DNA of 39,681 nucleotides from an uncultured Flavobacteriales bacterium (GTDB lineage Bacteria; Bacteroidota; Bacteroidia; Flavobacteriales_G; Salibacteraceae): NCBI GenBank assembly GCA_913062955.1, contig CAJXZP010000037.1, positions 1 to 39,681 of the forward strand, read 5' to 3'. Shown piece by piece: positions 8,205 to 17,029 of this stretch (position 1 is its first letter; each line of letters starts with the position of its first letter). The notes under the pieces were generated by a model. It saw only the letters and a program-made list of their open reading frames with translations, ran no database searches and was not told where the DNA came from. The position numbers and the translations under genes were made by a program.

Positions 8205-9179
8205 ATGAAAGCAATTATTAATACCAACTACGGAGGCCCCGAGGTTTTAGAACTACAAAACGTTGAAATACCTATTCCTAAAGCCAATGAGGTAAGAGTA
8301 CAGATTTATGCCACCTCGGTAACTAGGGCTGCCACCATGATGCGAACTGGAAAACCTTACATTGGCCGATTATTCATGGGTTTTTCCAAACCCAAAAACC
8401 CCATACCTGGAACAAATTTTTCCGGAATAGTAGAATCCATTGGTACAGATGTTTCTTTATTCAAAGTTGGAGATAAAGTATTTGGCGAAAACATTGAAAC
8501 CTTTGGTACCAATGCGGAGTTTGTATGTGTTTCTCAAAACGGAATAATAGCGCACTTACCCGAGAACTTAAGTTTTAACGAAGCCGCTGGTATTTGTGAT
8601 GGCGCTCTTACTTCTATGAATTTTTTGAAAAATGTAGGCCAACTTAAAAAAGGACAACATATCCTTATTAATGGAGCTTCGGGTAGTTTAGGTTCTTCTG
8701 CGGTTCAATTAGCCAAGAGTTTTGGAGCCATTGTAACGGGAGTTTGTAGCCAAAAAAACATGGAAATGGTCAAGTCATTAGGGGCCGATTATGTGATTGA
8801 TTATACCCAAGTAGATTTTGCCAAAACAGGATTAACCTACGACCTCATTTACGATTCAGTAGGTACTCGATCCTTTTCCAATAGTAAAAATGCACTGACA
8901 CCAAACGGTACATATATCTCACCCGTTTTAGGATTCCCATTGTTGATGAATGTTCTAAAAACATCAATAGTGGGGGCTAAAAAAGCAAAGTTTTCGGCCA
9001 CCGGGTTAATACCCCTTGCGGAACTACGGGAATTATTTCACGAATTAATTGCTATCATCAATCAAGAAGAATACCATCCTATTATTGATCGTATTTACCC
9101 ATTAAAAGAAGTGCCACAAGCACATTCGTATGTAGATACAGGTCACAAAAAAGGAGATGTTGTTATTGCGGTGAGGTAA
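8205..9179 (+). CDS. NAD(P)-dependent quinone oxidoreductase/alcohol dehydrogenase-like (MDR, zinc-free)
   Basis: This 324-aa medium-chain reductase has a GroES-like N-terminal half (GTNFSGIVESIG, VGDKVFG) and a Rossmann half with the nucleotide loop GASGSLG at about 157-163, followed by AVQLAKSFGAIVTGV. The structural and catalytic cysteine zinc ligands of alcohol dehydrogenases are not seen, which favours a quinone-oxidoreductase/enoyl-reductase type. It would reduce a quinone or activated alkene with NADPH in the cytoplasm. A near-consensus -7 box (CATCTTTG) lies 17 bases before the ATG. It sits between the AraC-type regulator and the second repeat-protein gene; no functional link is evident from sequence. 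Confidence 0.87.
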   Translation: MKAIINTNYGGPEVLELQNVEIPIPKANEVRVQIYATSVTRAATMMRTGKPYIGRLFMGFSKPKNPIPGTNFSGIVESIGTDVSLFKVGDKVFGENIETFGTNAEFVCVSQNGIIAHLPENLSFNEAAGICDGALTSMNFLKNVGQLKKGQHILINGASGSLGSSAVQLAKSFGAIVTGVCSQKNMEMVKSLGADYVIDYTQVDFAKTGLTYDLIYDSVGTRSFSNSKNALTPNGTYISPVLGFPLLMNVLKTSIVGAKKAKFSATGLIPLAELRELFHELIAIINQEEYHPIIDRIYPLKEVPQAHSYVDTGHKKGDVVIAVR

Positions 9180-9272
9180 TAAAATAAAAAGAATTCGATT
9201 TTTTTCACATCCCACTAGGGGTATTTTAAAACCAGATTGTTTTCAAGGTAATTCAAACAAAAACTACGAATT

Positions 9273-10439
9273 ATGAAAACAGTACAATGTCTATTTATCG
9301 GTCTATTTCTTTCTACTATTTCCACCCTATCCGCCCAAGAAGCAGATAGCACTAAAACTACACCGGTTCAAATAACATTCGCCTACCCCATTGCTAGTAA
9401 TGGTCCGGAGTCGAAAAACATTTCCAATAACATTTCATTCAATATCCTTTATGGGGTGAATGGCGGTGTATCTGGATTTGAACTCGGTAGCTTAGTCAAT
9501 GTCATTAACGGCAATGTAGAAGGCTGTCAAATTGCCGGAATCACCAATGTGGTGGATGGCCCCGTTATGGGAGTACAGTTTGGAGGGATTGCCAATGTGA
9601 TAACCGATAGTTTATTCGGTTTACAAATAGCAGGTATTGCGAACATCGTTCCTAAAAGCACCACTGGCGGACAGTTTGCCGGAATCCACAACCTTACCAA
9701 TGGCCCCTTTATAGGTGCTCAGTTTTCGGGTATTAGTAATGTAGTTAATGGAACGGTAATAGGCGCTCAACTAGCGGGCATACATAATCTGGCTACCGAT
9801 AGTGTTACCGGAGTCCAAGTATCAGGAATTTATAATCAATCGTTGAAAACAATACGTGGAGCTCAAATTGGCTTAGTTAATTCTAGCCATGTGCTTCACG
9901 GTTTTCAACTGGGTTTAATCAATGTAGCCGATAGTTCTACAGGAGTTTCCATCGGATTAATCAACATCGTTAAAAACGGATACCATGCGGTTGAGTTTTC
10001 CAGTAATGAAGTTATGTTAGCCAACGTAACCCTCAAATCAGGTACCGATCAGTTTTACAATATTTACACCGTAGGTTTCCAACCCAACACCACCCAAACC
10101 TTTGGATTTGGTTTTGGGTTCGGTTCTAAATTTAAATTAGCCAAAAGGATGTCCATTAGTGCCGATTTAACAGTGAGTCATATCAATGAACTCGATAACT
10201 TCGATTGGAAAATGAATCTATTAAATAGAGCCGATCTGACTTTGGATTTCCATGTAAATAAAAATATTGCCCTACTTATAGGCCCATCTTTTAATGCCCA
10301 TGTTTCTGAGTTGGGTTACGAAAACACAGGCGGTTTCACAACGGATATTGCGGTAAACCCTTTTTACACCGAAAGTCACAATGGCTACCAACTTCAAATG
10401 TGGGTAGGTGCCAAAGGAGGCGTACGCATTTCTTTTTAA
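9273..10439 (+). CDS. Surface-repeat outer-membrane protein (LA_2272-like), paralogue of the STN repeat protein
   Basis: This 388-aa protein has a clear signal peptide (about 1-21, ending LSAQ). Ten or so tandem units of about 16 residues (about 68-233) follow the pattern GxQxxGIxN: GCQIAGITN, GLQIAGIAN, GAQLAGIHN. The last 150 residues align well by eye with the C-terminus of the 672-aa protein: shared NGYH, NLLNR, FTTxxAVNPF, TE and a final aromatic. They look like outer-membrane beta strands. Unlike its paralogue it lacks the STN and CarboxypepD_reg domains, so it is the non-signalling version. The TonB-dependent receptor starts 47 bases downstream, which suggests one transcript. Function unknown; a surface-exposed role is inferred. 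Confidence 0.83.
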   Translation: MKTVQCLFIGLFLSTISTLSAQEADSTKTTPVQITFAYPIASNGPESKNISNNISFNILYGVNGGVSGFELGSLVNVINGNVEGCQIAGITNVVDGPVMGVQFGGIANVITDSLFGLQIAGIANIVPKSTTGGQFAGIHNLTNGPFIGAQFSGISNVVNGTVIGAQLAGIHNLATDSVTGVQVSGIYNQSLKTIRGAQIGLVNSSHVLHGFQLGLINVADSSTGVSIGLINIVKNGYHAVEFSSNEVMLANVTLKSGTDQFYNIYTVGFQPNTTQTFGFGFGFGSKFKLAKRMSISADLTVSHINELDNFDWKMNLLNRADLTLDFHVNKNIALLIGPSFNAHVSELGYENTGGFTTDIAVNPFYTESHNGYQLQMWVGAKGGVRISF

Positions 10440-10486
10440 TTACAAAGATCGATTCAACAAAATTCAACATACCTAAAACAACAATT

Positions 10487-12835
10487 ATGAAAACCAAAAT
10501 CGCAGCTATATTATGGCTAGCACTAATAACCAGCTTCTTTGTATCCGCACAAGACTTCACTCAAACGGTTCGGGGTAAAATCATGGACCTAAATACCCAA
10601 CAAACCATTATTGGAGCCAATGTAATTATAGTAGGATCCAATCCATTAAAAGGTGCCAGCACAGGTATTGATGGAAAGTTCACGATCTCGGACGTATCCG
10701 TAGGCCGTGTAAATATTCAAATCACGGCTATGGGATACGAACCTCAGTTACTATCAAACATCATCATCGAATCGGCCAAAGAGAAAGTACTAAATGTGGA
10801 ACTTATTGAAGCGTTCGAAATGTTAGAGCAAGTGGTTATTACCGCTCGAAAAGAACAGGGAGAAGCAATTAACGAAATGGCTACGGTAAGTTCCAAAACG
10901 GTAACGGTAGAAGAAACAGGGCGGTATGCCGGTTCTTTAAATGATCCTGCCCGAAGTGTCTCTGCGTTTGCAGGTGTGGTAGGAAATGCGGAAGGAAATA
11001 ATGATATTGTGGTCAGAGGAAACTCACCTCGTGGTATTTTATGGCGACTGGAAGGAATTGAGATTCCTAATCCGAACCATTTTGCAAATGAAGGTAGTAC
11101 AGGTGGCCCAGTAAATACCTTAAACGCCTCTATGTTGGCCAATTCCGATTTCTTTTCAGGGGCATTTGCTCCAGAGTATGGGAATGCTTTATCCGGGGTT
11201 TTCGACACCAAATTTAGAACGGGAAATAATCAAAAAAGCGAACGATCTCTTTCCATAGGGGTATTAGGTACAGATGTCACATTGGAAGGCCCATTCAATA
11301 AAAAATACGATGGGTCTTATTTGATAAACTATCGCTACTCCACCTTAGAGTTAATGGATAAAGCAGGCATCTTAGATTTTGGGGGTATTCCGAAATACCA
11401 AGACATTTCCTTTAAGGTAAACCTACCTACTTCCAAATATGGCAATTTTAGCTTGTTCGGATTAGGAGGCGCAAGTAGCATTTCAGATATCCAAGAATCT
11501 GAAATTAACGATACCGTAAAAGTGACGGGAAGAGCGGATGTAAAAGACAAATTGGGTGTGGTAGGATTAAACCACAGTTACATCGTAGGAAAAAACAGTT
11601 ACATCAAATCTTACATTTCTGTTTCGGGTACTAAAAACGTGTTACTCGATGAAAGTGTGGATGCGTTAACCAACGAATATTGGACGTATTACAAACAAGA
11701 TTACAATAACACTACCCTTCGTTTATCTACTTCTTTTAACCATCGATTTGATCGTAGAAACACCTTGAACACAGGAGTTATTTACTCTCGAATGAAATAC
11801 AATATGCATTCTACCTTAAACGATGATAACACGGTTCCGGTAGATTTTATTAAAGCCACGGGTACGACAAGTATGGTACAAGGTTTCACGACCTGGAAAC
11901 ATAGAATGACCGAAGATTTCACCTTGGTGAGTGGCGTACATTACACACAATTATTATTAAACAATAATTATTCGCTAGAACCCCGATTAGGCATGAAATA
12001 CAATCTAAACAACGCACAATACGTTTCGTTAGGTGCTGGGTTACATAGTAAAGTAGAAAGTATTTCGGTATATATGGCCAACGTAGAAGGTCAGGAAAAT
12101 ACATTTGCCAATCAGGATTTGGAACTAACCAAATCCCTTCATTTAGTCGCTGGTTTTGGCCATCAATTTAATGAAAATCTAAGTTTTAAATCAGAAATTT
12201 ATTACCAGCATTTATATGACGTACCGGTAGAAAATAAAGAAAACAGTACCTTTTCCATGATTAATCAATCGAGTAGCTACATCAACATCCCTATGGTAAG
12301 TGAGGGTACGGGTGATAATTACGGACTGGAATTAACATTAGAACGCTATTTCAGTAACCAATATTATTACATGGTTACGGGGTCATTTTATAAATCCACC
12401 TACACGGCTATTGATGGGGTAACCCGGAACTCTCGTTTTGATGCCAACTATGCCGGGAATGTCGTTTTTGGAAAAGAATATAAACTGCGTTCTACCAAGA
12501 ACCAAAAAACATTAGCCGTCAATATCAAAGCTTCTTTTTTAGGCGGAAATCGGTTTACCCCTATTGATTTAGAACAGTCTATTGCAGATGGAGAACAGGT
12601 ATTAGATCGGTCGAAAACCTTCGAATCCAAACTAGATGATATCTTTTATGCCAATTTGGGGATTACCTACAGAATCAACAAAAAGAAGGTGACCCACGAA
12701 GTGAAATTAGATATCCAAAACGCTTCCAATAGTCAGGGTACGGTAGGCCAGTATTACGATTCGGATAACGAAAAAATTGTAGATTACTATCAGTTATCAA
12801 TCATTCCTAACTTGATGTACATTCTTAAATTTTAA
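10487..12835 (+). CDS. TonB-dependent receptor with CarboxypepD_reg domain
   Basis: The protein is 782 aa from the ATG at 10487. A longer frame runs upstream to 10400, but it would overlap the previous gene and bury the signal peptide (MKTKIAAILWLALITSFFVSAQ). After the signal comes a CarboxypepD_reg-like domain (about 24-110), then a plug (VVITARKEQGEAINEMA, VVRGNSPRGILWRLEG). A long 22-strand-type barrel region ends in IPNLMYILKF with the terminal Phe. Such receptors import a ligand across the outer membrane using TonB energy. No SusD-like lipoprotein gene and no N-terminal STN domain are present. Proximity to the repeat protein 47 bases upstream suggests a joint surface complex, which is inference. 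Substrate unknown. Confidence 0.9.
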   Translation: MKTKIAAILWLALITSFFVSAQDFTQTVRGKIMDLNTQQTIIGANVIIVGSNPLKGASTGIDGKFTISDVSVGRVNIQITAMGYEPQLLSNIIIESAKEKVLNVELIEAFEMLEQVVITARKEQGEAINEMATVSSKTVTVEETGRYAGSLNDPARSVSAFAGVVGNAEGNNDIVVRGNSPRGILWRLEGIEIPNPNHFANEGSTGGPVNTLNASMLANSDFFSGAFAPEYGNALSGVFDTKFRTGNNQKSERSLSIGVLGTDVTLEGPFNKKYDGSYLINYRYSTLELMDKAGILDFGGIPKYQDISFKVNLPTSKYGNFSLFGLGGASSISDIQESEINDTVKVTGRADVKDKLGVVGLNHSYIVGKNSYIKSYISVSGTKNVLLDESVDALTNEYWTYYKQDYNNTTLRLSTSFNHRFDRRNTLNTGVIYSRMKYNMHSTLNDDNTVPVDFIKATGTTSMVQGFTTWKHRMTEDFTLVSGVHYTQLLLNNNYSLEPRLGMKYNLNNAQYVSLGAGLHSKVESISVYMANVEGQENTFANQDLELTKSLHLVAGFGHQFNENLSFKSEIYYQHLYDVPVENKENSTFSMINQSSSYINIPMVSEGTGDNYGLELTLERYFSNQYYYMVTGSFYKSTYTAIDGVTRNSRFDANYAGNVVFGKEYKLRSTKNQKTLAVNIKASFLGGNRFTPIDLEQSIADGEQVLDRSKTFESKLDDIFYANLGITYRINKKKVTHEVKLDIQNASNSQGTVGQYYDSDNEKIVDYYQLSIIPNLMYILKF

Positions 12836-12858
12836 CCCACACACCTTTTCAAATACAT

Positions 12859-12878
12859 TAATTTTGCTTTCGCAAAAC
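12859..12878 (+). promoter_or_regulatory. Candidate -7 element TAATTTTG with an overlapping dyad before the SDR/DsbA operon
   Basis: TAATTTTG (12859-12866) matches TAnnTTTG and lies 23 bases before the ATG at 12890. It overlaps a small perfect dyad, TTTTGC (12863-12868) and GCAAAA (12873-12878), separated by four bases. The dyad could be an operator or simply a 5'-leader hairpin. No good -33 TTTG was found. Confidence 0.4.
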
Positions 12879-12889
12879 ATCACGCATTC

Positions 12890-13609
12890 ATGAACTATTA
12901 TTTCATAACAGGTACCAGTTCTGGTATAGGACAAGCTTTAGCTACTGAATTATTAAAAAACGAAAACAATCATGTTTTCGGCATCTCCAGACGTCAAAAT
13001 TTGATGGATGTCAACTTTACACCAGTGGTTTTGAATTTAGCCAATATTGAGGAGGTAAATGGATTCCATTTTCCGAAATTGGAAAACCCTGAAAAAGTGG
13101 TACTCATCAATAATGCGGGGCAAATTGGAGATATTAAACCTATTGGGGATTCAGATAATAAAGCCATTGCCGATTTGTTTACGGTAAACGTAACTTCCGT
13201 GGCCATTTTCATGAATAAATTCATTTCCAACTATGCTTCCCTTCCGGTGGCTAAAACCATTTTGAATGTAAGTTCGGGTGCAGGTAAAAACCCTATTGAA
13301 GGTTGGGCTACGTATTGTGGGTCAAAAGCGGCTGTTGACTTATTAAGTTTAACCACTTTCACCGAGCAACAACGCGCCCTTAACCCCGTGATGGTGTACT
13401 CCATTGCTCCAGGTGTAGTGGATACCGAAATGCAAGCTTCTATTCGAGCTTCCAATGAAAAAGACTTTAGCAAACACAAACATTTTGTGGATTTAAAAGC
13501 CAATAATGAGTTGACTTCTCCTTTGGAGGTAGCCGATAAGTACATTATGATTTTGAATCAACCCGAAAATTTTAAGGCCTGTATTTTCTCACTTAGGGAT
13601 GTAAAATAA
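12890..13609 (+). CDS. Short-chain dehydrogenase/reductase (sepiapterin-reductase/YdfG-like)
   Basis: This 239-aa classical SDR has the cofactor loop TGTSSGIG (7-14), the NNAG motif (74-77), catalytic Ser128/129 in NVSSG, and YCGSK giving Tyr142 and Lys146. PGVVDTEMQ after the active site fits the substrate loop of sepiapterin-reductase-like and benzil-reductase-like members. It would catalyse NADP(H)-dependent carbonyl reduction in the cytoplasm. The DsbA-like gene begins eight bases after its stop codon, so the pair forms an operon. Substrate not determinable. Confidence 0.88.
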   Translation: MNYYFITGTSSGIGQALATELLKNENNHVFGISRRQNLMDVNFTPVVLNLANIEEVNGFHFPKLENPEKVVLINNAGQIGDIKPIGDSDNKAIADLFTVNVTSVAIFMNKFISNYASLPVAKTILNVSSGAGKNPIEGWATYCGSKAAVDLLSLTTFTEQQRALNPVMVYSIAPGVVDTEMQASIRASNEKDFSKHKHFVDLKANNELTSPLEVADKYIMILNQPENFKACIFSLRDVK

Positions 13610-13617
13610 GAAACAGC

Positions 13618-14250
13618 ATGAACAAATTGATTTATATAATGGATCCCTTGTGTGGTTGGTGTTATGGAAACAGTGAAAACATGTTAGCCATTAAGAAGGA
13701 GTTTGCCGAGCAGTTTGAATTCGAAATACTAGCGGGTGGAATGTGGATTCCGCCCCACACCCGTTCTGGTGGTAGCGAATTGCGTAATTTCATGAAGCAA
13801 CATGTCCCTCCAATGGTTCAAACCACCGGTGCAGTGGTTTCGGATCCGTTTTATGCATTAGCTAACAATCCAAAATATACATTTAGCAGTTTGGAAGCCT
13901 GCACTGCACAGGTTTTGGTAAAAGAATTGAAACCGGAAGTCACGTTTGAATTTGCAAGTGCGGTTCAAAAAGCATTTTATCAGGATGGATCTCCGCTAAA
14001 TGTATTAAGCACCTATCAACCTATCCTAACTACATTGGGAGTAGATACTACCGTTTTTGAATCTAAATGGATGCAGGATGAAAACAAAACGGCCACTAAA
14101 AATGAATTCAATAAAGCTTCTACCATGGCTAATGGCTTTCCAACGCTACTTATTGAATTGGATGGGCAATTGGGTAAAATCACTTCGGGGTACTTTCAGT
14201 TAGAAGCCATGCGTAGTCATTTGGAGCAGTTTGTGGCGAAGGCCAATTAA
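13618..14250 (+). CDS. DsbA-family (FrnE-like) thioredoxin-fold protein, cytoplasmic
   Basis: This 210-aa protein has a thioredoxin-fold active site CGWC at residues 13-16 (DPLCGWCYG), a helical insertion, and the cis-proline loop GFPTLLI near residue 177. There is no signal peptide, so it should act in the cytoplasm, like FrnE/YwbO-type DsbA relatives, rather than in periplasmic disulfide formation. It would carry out thiol-disulfide exchange or a glutathione-related reaction; the substrate is unknown. It is eight bases downstream of an SDR and 114 bases upstream of selO, both redox-linked, which hints at an oxidative-stress group (inference). Confidence 0.87.
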   Translation: MNKLIYIMDPLCGWCYGNSENMLAIKKEFAEQFEFEILAGGMWIPPHTRSGGSELRNFMKQHVPPMVQTTGAVVSDPFYALANNPKYTFSSLEACTAQVLVKELKPEVTFEFASAVQKAFYQDGSPLNVLSTYQPILTTLGVDTTVFESKWMQDENKTATKNEFNKASTMANGFPTLLIELDGQLGKITSGYFQLEAMRSHLEQFVAKAN

Positions 14251-14364
14251 AACAAATCCCTACGTACCATTACTTCTATTAATATCCCTATCTATGTTTA
14301 AGTCGTCTAAGGGACGAGCTAGGTTTGAAATATTTTATAATCTTACATTTCCAAACCAAGAGGA

Positions 14365-15939
14365 ATGCGTTTAAACATCAAGGATACTTTTAGTAAACAA
14401 TTACCAGCCGATTCGGATACGTCCAATAATCCGCGACAAGTGCATCATGCCTGTTTTTCGTATGTAACACCACAATCGCCCGAAAACCCAAAATTGTTAC
14501 ACGCTTCGTCAGAAGTAGCTGAACTTTTGGGAATAACAGAAGCAGATTTATCTACCCCCGATTTTTTGGGATTAGTCACTGGATCACAAATTTTGGAGGG
14601 CACCAAACCCTACGCCATGTGTTATGGCGGCCACCAATTTGGGAATTGGGCCGGTCAATTGGGCGATGGACGCGCTATCAATCTTACCGAACTAGAACAT
14701 GCGAATAAACGTTGGGCCATTCAACTAAAAGGATCGGGATTAACGCCTTACTCTCGAACAGCGGATGGTTTAGCGGTGTTACGGTCTTCTATCCGTGAAC
14801 ATTTATGTAGTGAAGCCATGCATTATTTAGGGGTACCTACTACACGCTCCTTATCGCTTTCATTATCGGGTTCGGAAGTGATGCGAGACGTGTTGTACAA
14901 CGGCAATGCAGCGATGGAAAAAGGGGCAATAGTAGCCCGAGTTGCTCCCATTTTTATTCGTTTTGGGAACTTCGAAATTTTCGCTTCTCGAGGTGAATTT
15001 GAAACGCTAAAGCAATTAACCGATTTTACAATACAAGAGTATTTTCCGGGTATAGCATCCGGAACAAAAGAAGGCTATGTAGCTTTTCTACAAGAAGTAG
15101 CCAATCGTACCTTAGAAATGATAGTTCATTGGCAGCGGGTAGGTTTTGTTCATGGGGTGATGAATACGGATAACCTGTCCATTTTAGGACTAACCATTGA
15201 TTATGGACCTTATGGTTGGCTAGAAGGGTATGATCCAAACTGGACCCCAAATACCACAGACAAACAATTTAAAAGATATCGTTTTGGTAATCAAGCGAAG
15301 GTGGCACATTGGAATTTATACCAATTAGCCAACGCATTGTATTCATTTATTGATGAATCGGAACCCTTGGAGGCCATATTAGACTCTTTTAACAAAGACT
15401 ATCAAATCCAGTATTTGGAGATGATGCGACATAAGTTAGGGCTTCAAAAAGGTGTAGACGGAGATCAAGAATTAATTTCCAAATTGGAGAAAACACTCCA
15501 ACTTACAGAAACGGATATGACGATATTTTTCCGCCTCCTGGGAACTATCTCCCTAAAAAGTGATGCCCTTAATTCCGAAAAAGTATTGGATATTATAAAA
15601 GAGGCCTTTTACGCTCCCCAGGAATTAAAGGAGGAAGTATTATCTAGTTGGAATTCGTGGATCTCCAATTATTTAGCCCGATTAAACCAAGAAGATATTT
15701 CCGATACAGATCGCCAAACAGCGATGAACAAAACCAATCCAAAATACGTTCTTCGAAACTACATGGCTCAATTAGTTATTGACGATGCGGAGAAAGGAGA
15801 TGTAACCTTGTTAAACGAAATATTTGAACTTTTGAAGAACCCTTATGAGGAACAGGTAACACAAGAGAAATGGTTTGCCAAAAGACCCGAATGGGCTAGA
15901 AACAAAGTAGGATGCTCGATGTTATCTTGTAGTTCTTAA
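14365..15939 (+). CDS. selO: Protein adenylyltransferase SelO (YdiU/UPF0061 family)
   Basis: The 524-aa sequence carries the hallmark SelO blocks: YAMCYGGHQFGNWAGQLGDGR, then KGSGLTPYSRTADG, LRSSIREHLCSEAMHYLG, and GVMNTDNLSILGLTIDYGPYGW with the metal-binding and catalytic Asp/Asn. SelO is a pseudokinase that binds ATP upside down and transfers AMP to Ser/Thr/Tyr of target proteins; in E. coli it acts on redox and metabolic proteins. The C-terminus is CSS, with Cys third from the end where animal SelO has selenocysteine. The sequence AGAGGA sits just before the ATG at 14365, a possible Shine-Dalgarno. Length is somewhat above the roughly 480 aa of E. coli SelO. Confidence 0.96.
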   Translation: MRLNIKDTFSKQLPADSDTSNNPRQVHHACFSYVTPQSPENPKLLHASSEVAELLGITEADLSTPDFLGLVTGSQILEGTKPYAMCYGGHQFGNWAGQLGDGRAINLTELEHANKRWAIQLKGSGLTPYSRTADGLAVLRSSIREHLCSEAMHYLGVPTTRSLSLSLSGSEVMRDVLYNGNAAMEKGAIVARVAPIFIRFGNFEIFASRGEFETLKQLTDFTIQEYFPGIASGTKEGYVAFLQEVANRTLEMIVHWQRVGFVHGVMNTDNLSILGLTIDYGPYGWLEGYDPNWTPNTTDKQFKRYRFGNQAKVAHWNLYQLANALYSFIDESEPLEAILDSFNKDYQIQYLEMMRHKLGLQKGVDGDQELISKLEKTLQLTETDMTIFFRLLGTISLKSDALNSEKVLDIIKEAFYAPQELKEEVLSSWNSWISNYLARLNQEDISDTDRQTAMNKTNPKYVLRNYMAQLVIDDAEKGDVTLLNEIFELLKNPYEEQVTQEKWFAKRPEWARNKVGCSMLSCSS

Positions 15940-16057
15940 TCTAAGAACAACCCTTATGGCCATCGTATAATGGAAGAGGGAAATGGAACCTATCTTTACC
16001 TTAAACCAAATAGTTTGGCTGTGGGATTCAAAAACGATTTGGCGAACTGGAAAGATG

Positions 16058-16717
16058 TTACTGAGATATCCTAAAACTTGAAATGGAATGGTTAATAATT
16101 TGACTAATTTCATCAGCTCGATCTACAATCATAAAGTGGGATCCACCCTTTATTAAAACCGAGTTATCATCCCTATTGACCGGAATCAATAGATCCTTGG
16201 TCCCCGTTATTTTCAGCCCATTTTTTATGGGAACTTCATTCTTCCATTGGGTCAAGGCAATGACGGCCCATTTGGTAAAATCCAAGTCGGCATCATTCAA
16301 TATTTCATTCAGCAATTGGGTGTTTTTAGTACCAAATAATTTCCCTGCTAATATACGGGGCATATCAAAACCTTGTTTCGGAACCAGTGGCAATAGCCCC
16401 ATTTTACCTATCCATCCATATACATTTCTAAGACCTGAAGAAACATCGGTACTGGAAATCAACACGGTAAAAACAGGCGTATATATCTTGGCTATTTCGG
16501 ATGCAATTAACCCGCCAAAGCTGACTCCCATAATACAGAATGGTTCTGAAACATCTATTTCTTGCGCCAATCTATGGGCATATTCTTTCAGACTCTCCTC
16601 CTTACCCGGTGCAATCCAATTTAATGGAATTATTTCCGCTTTAATATTCAAATATTGAAACACTCGTTGGTCTGCACCTAAACCACTAATCGCATAAATT
16701 TTTAATTGTTTGGACAC
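16058..16717 (-). CDS. Alpha/beta hydrolase (small, GVSFGG nucleophile motif)
   Basis: This 219-aa protein has the early strand/oxyanion region YAISGLGADQRVF, a nucleophile elbow GVSFGG (Ser about 66), a late acidic strand (ITGTKDLLIP, Asp) and GGSHFMI with the likely catalytic His. This fits a small esterase/lipase-like alpha/beta hydrolase in the cytoplasm. The start is GTG at 16717: an in-frame stop lies two codons upstream and no ATG precedes the first strand. A hairpin followed by a T-run ends about 32 bases upstream of this start (see the terminator entry), so it is probably not simply cotranscribed with the dlt genes. It converges on selO. Substrate unknown. Confidence 0.83.
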   Translation of the reverse strand: MSKQLKIYAISGLGADQRVFQYLNIKAEIIPLNWIAPGKEESLKEYAHRLAQEIDVSEPFCIMGVSFGGLIASEIAKIYTPVFTVLISSTDVSSGLRNVYGWIGKMGLLPLVPKQGFDMPRILAGKLFGTKNTQLLNEILNDADLDFTKWAVIALTQWKNEVPIKNGLKITGTKDLLIPVNRDDNSVLIKGGSHFMIVDRADEISQIINHSISSFRISQ

Positions 16718-17029
16718 GGGCTAAATGTACACCTCAAAAACAAACTCACAAAAAAAAGTGCAAGCGGGATATCCAAAACCACTTACACTTTATAGATCTT
16801 AACCGGAATCCGACTAGACCAAGGAATATTATTTACGCAGGTACATTGAATAAAGCCTCTTAAAAACTCTTCTTACCTACATTCTCTTTTCAAAAGAAAA
16901 GAATTGAGTCCAACAATAATACCTTGATAATAAACAAGGATAAAGAGTATAATTACCTGTTTAAATAAAACCGGATACTTTCAGAGAAGGTGTTTTTTTG
17001 GATAGGTTAAGGAACATCGTTTAAAATCT
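16718..17029. other. Intergenic region between dltA and the hydrolase gene
   Basis: This 312-base stretch has no convincing ORF. It holds the minus-strand terminator-like hairpin at 16750-16790. It also has a short AT-rich dyad (TCTTTTC 16885-16891, GAAAAGA 16896-16902) and a five-base dyad CCTTG/CAAGG at 16922-16939. No TAnnTTTG box for the hydrolase was found. Confidence 0.6.
16750..16790 (-). terminator. Terminator-like hairpin with T-run downstream of the dlt operon
   Basis: Read on the minus strand, AAGTGTAAG (16790-16782) pairs with CTTGCACTT (16764-16756), with one G-U wobble and a 17-base loop. A run of Ts follows immediately (complement of the A-run 16750-16757). It would stop dlt readthrough about 240 bases after dltA. 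It lies directly before the hydrolase start, so attenuation is also possible. Confidence 0.6.

Noticed and set aside
10400-10486. N-terminal extension of the TonB-dependent receptor
   Set aside because: It overlaps the end of the preceding repeat-protein gene, and the signal peptide starts at the ATG at 10487.
10744-11211. 155-aa minus-strand ORF inside the TonB-receptor plug region
   Set aside because: It is antisense to the conserved plug domain and rich in Ser/Thr without domains, as shadow frames are.
16176-16658. 160-aa plus-strand ORF inside the alpha/beta hydrolase gene
   Set aside because: The minus-strand frame carries the GVSFGG elbow and the family pattern. The plus frame shows none and is a shadow.
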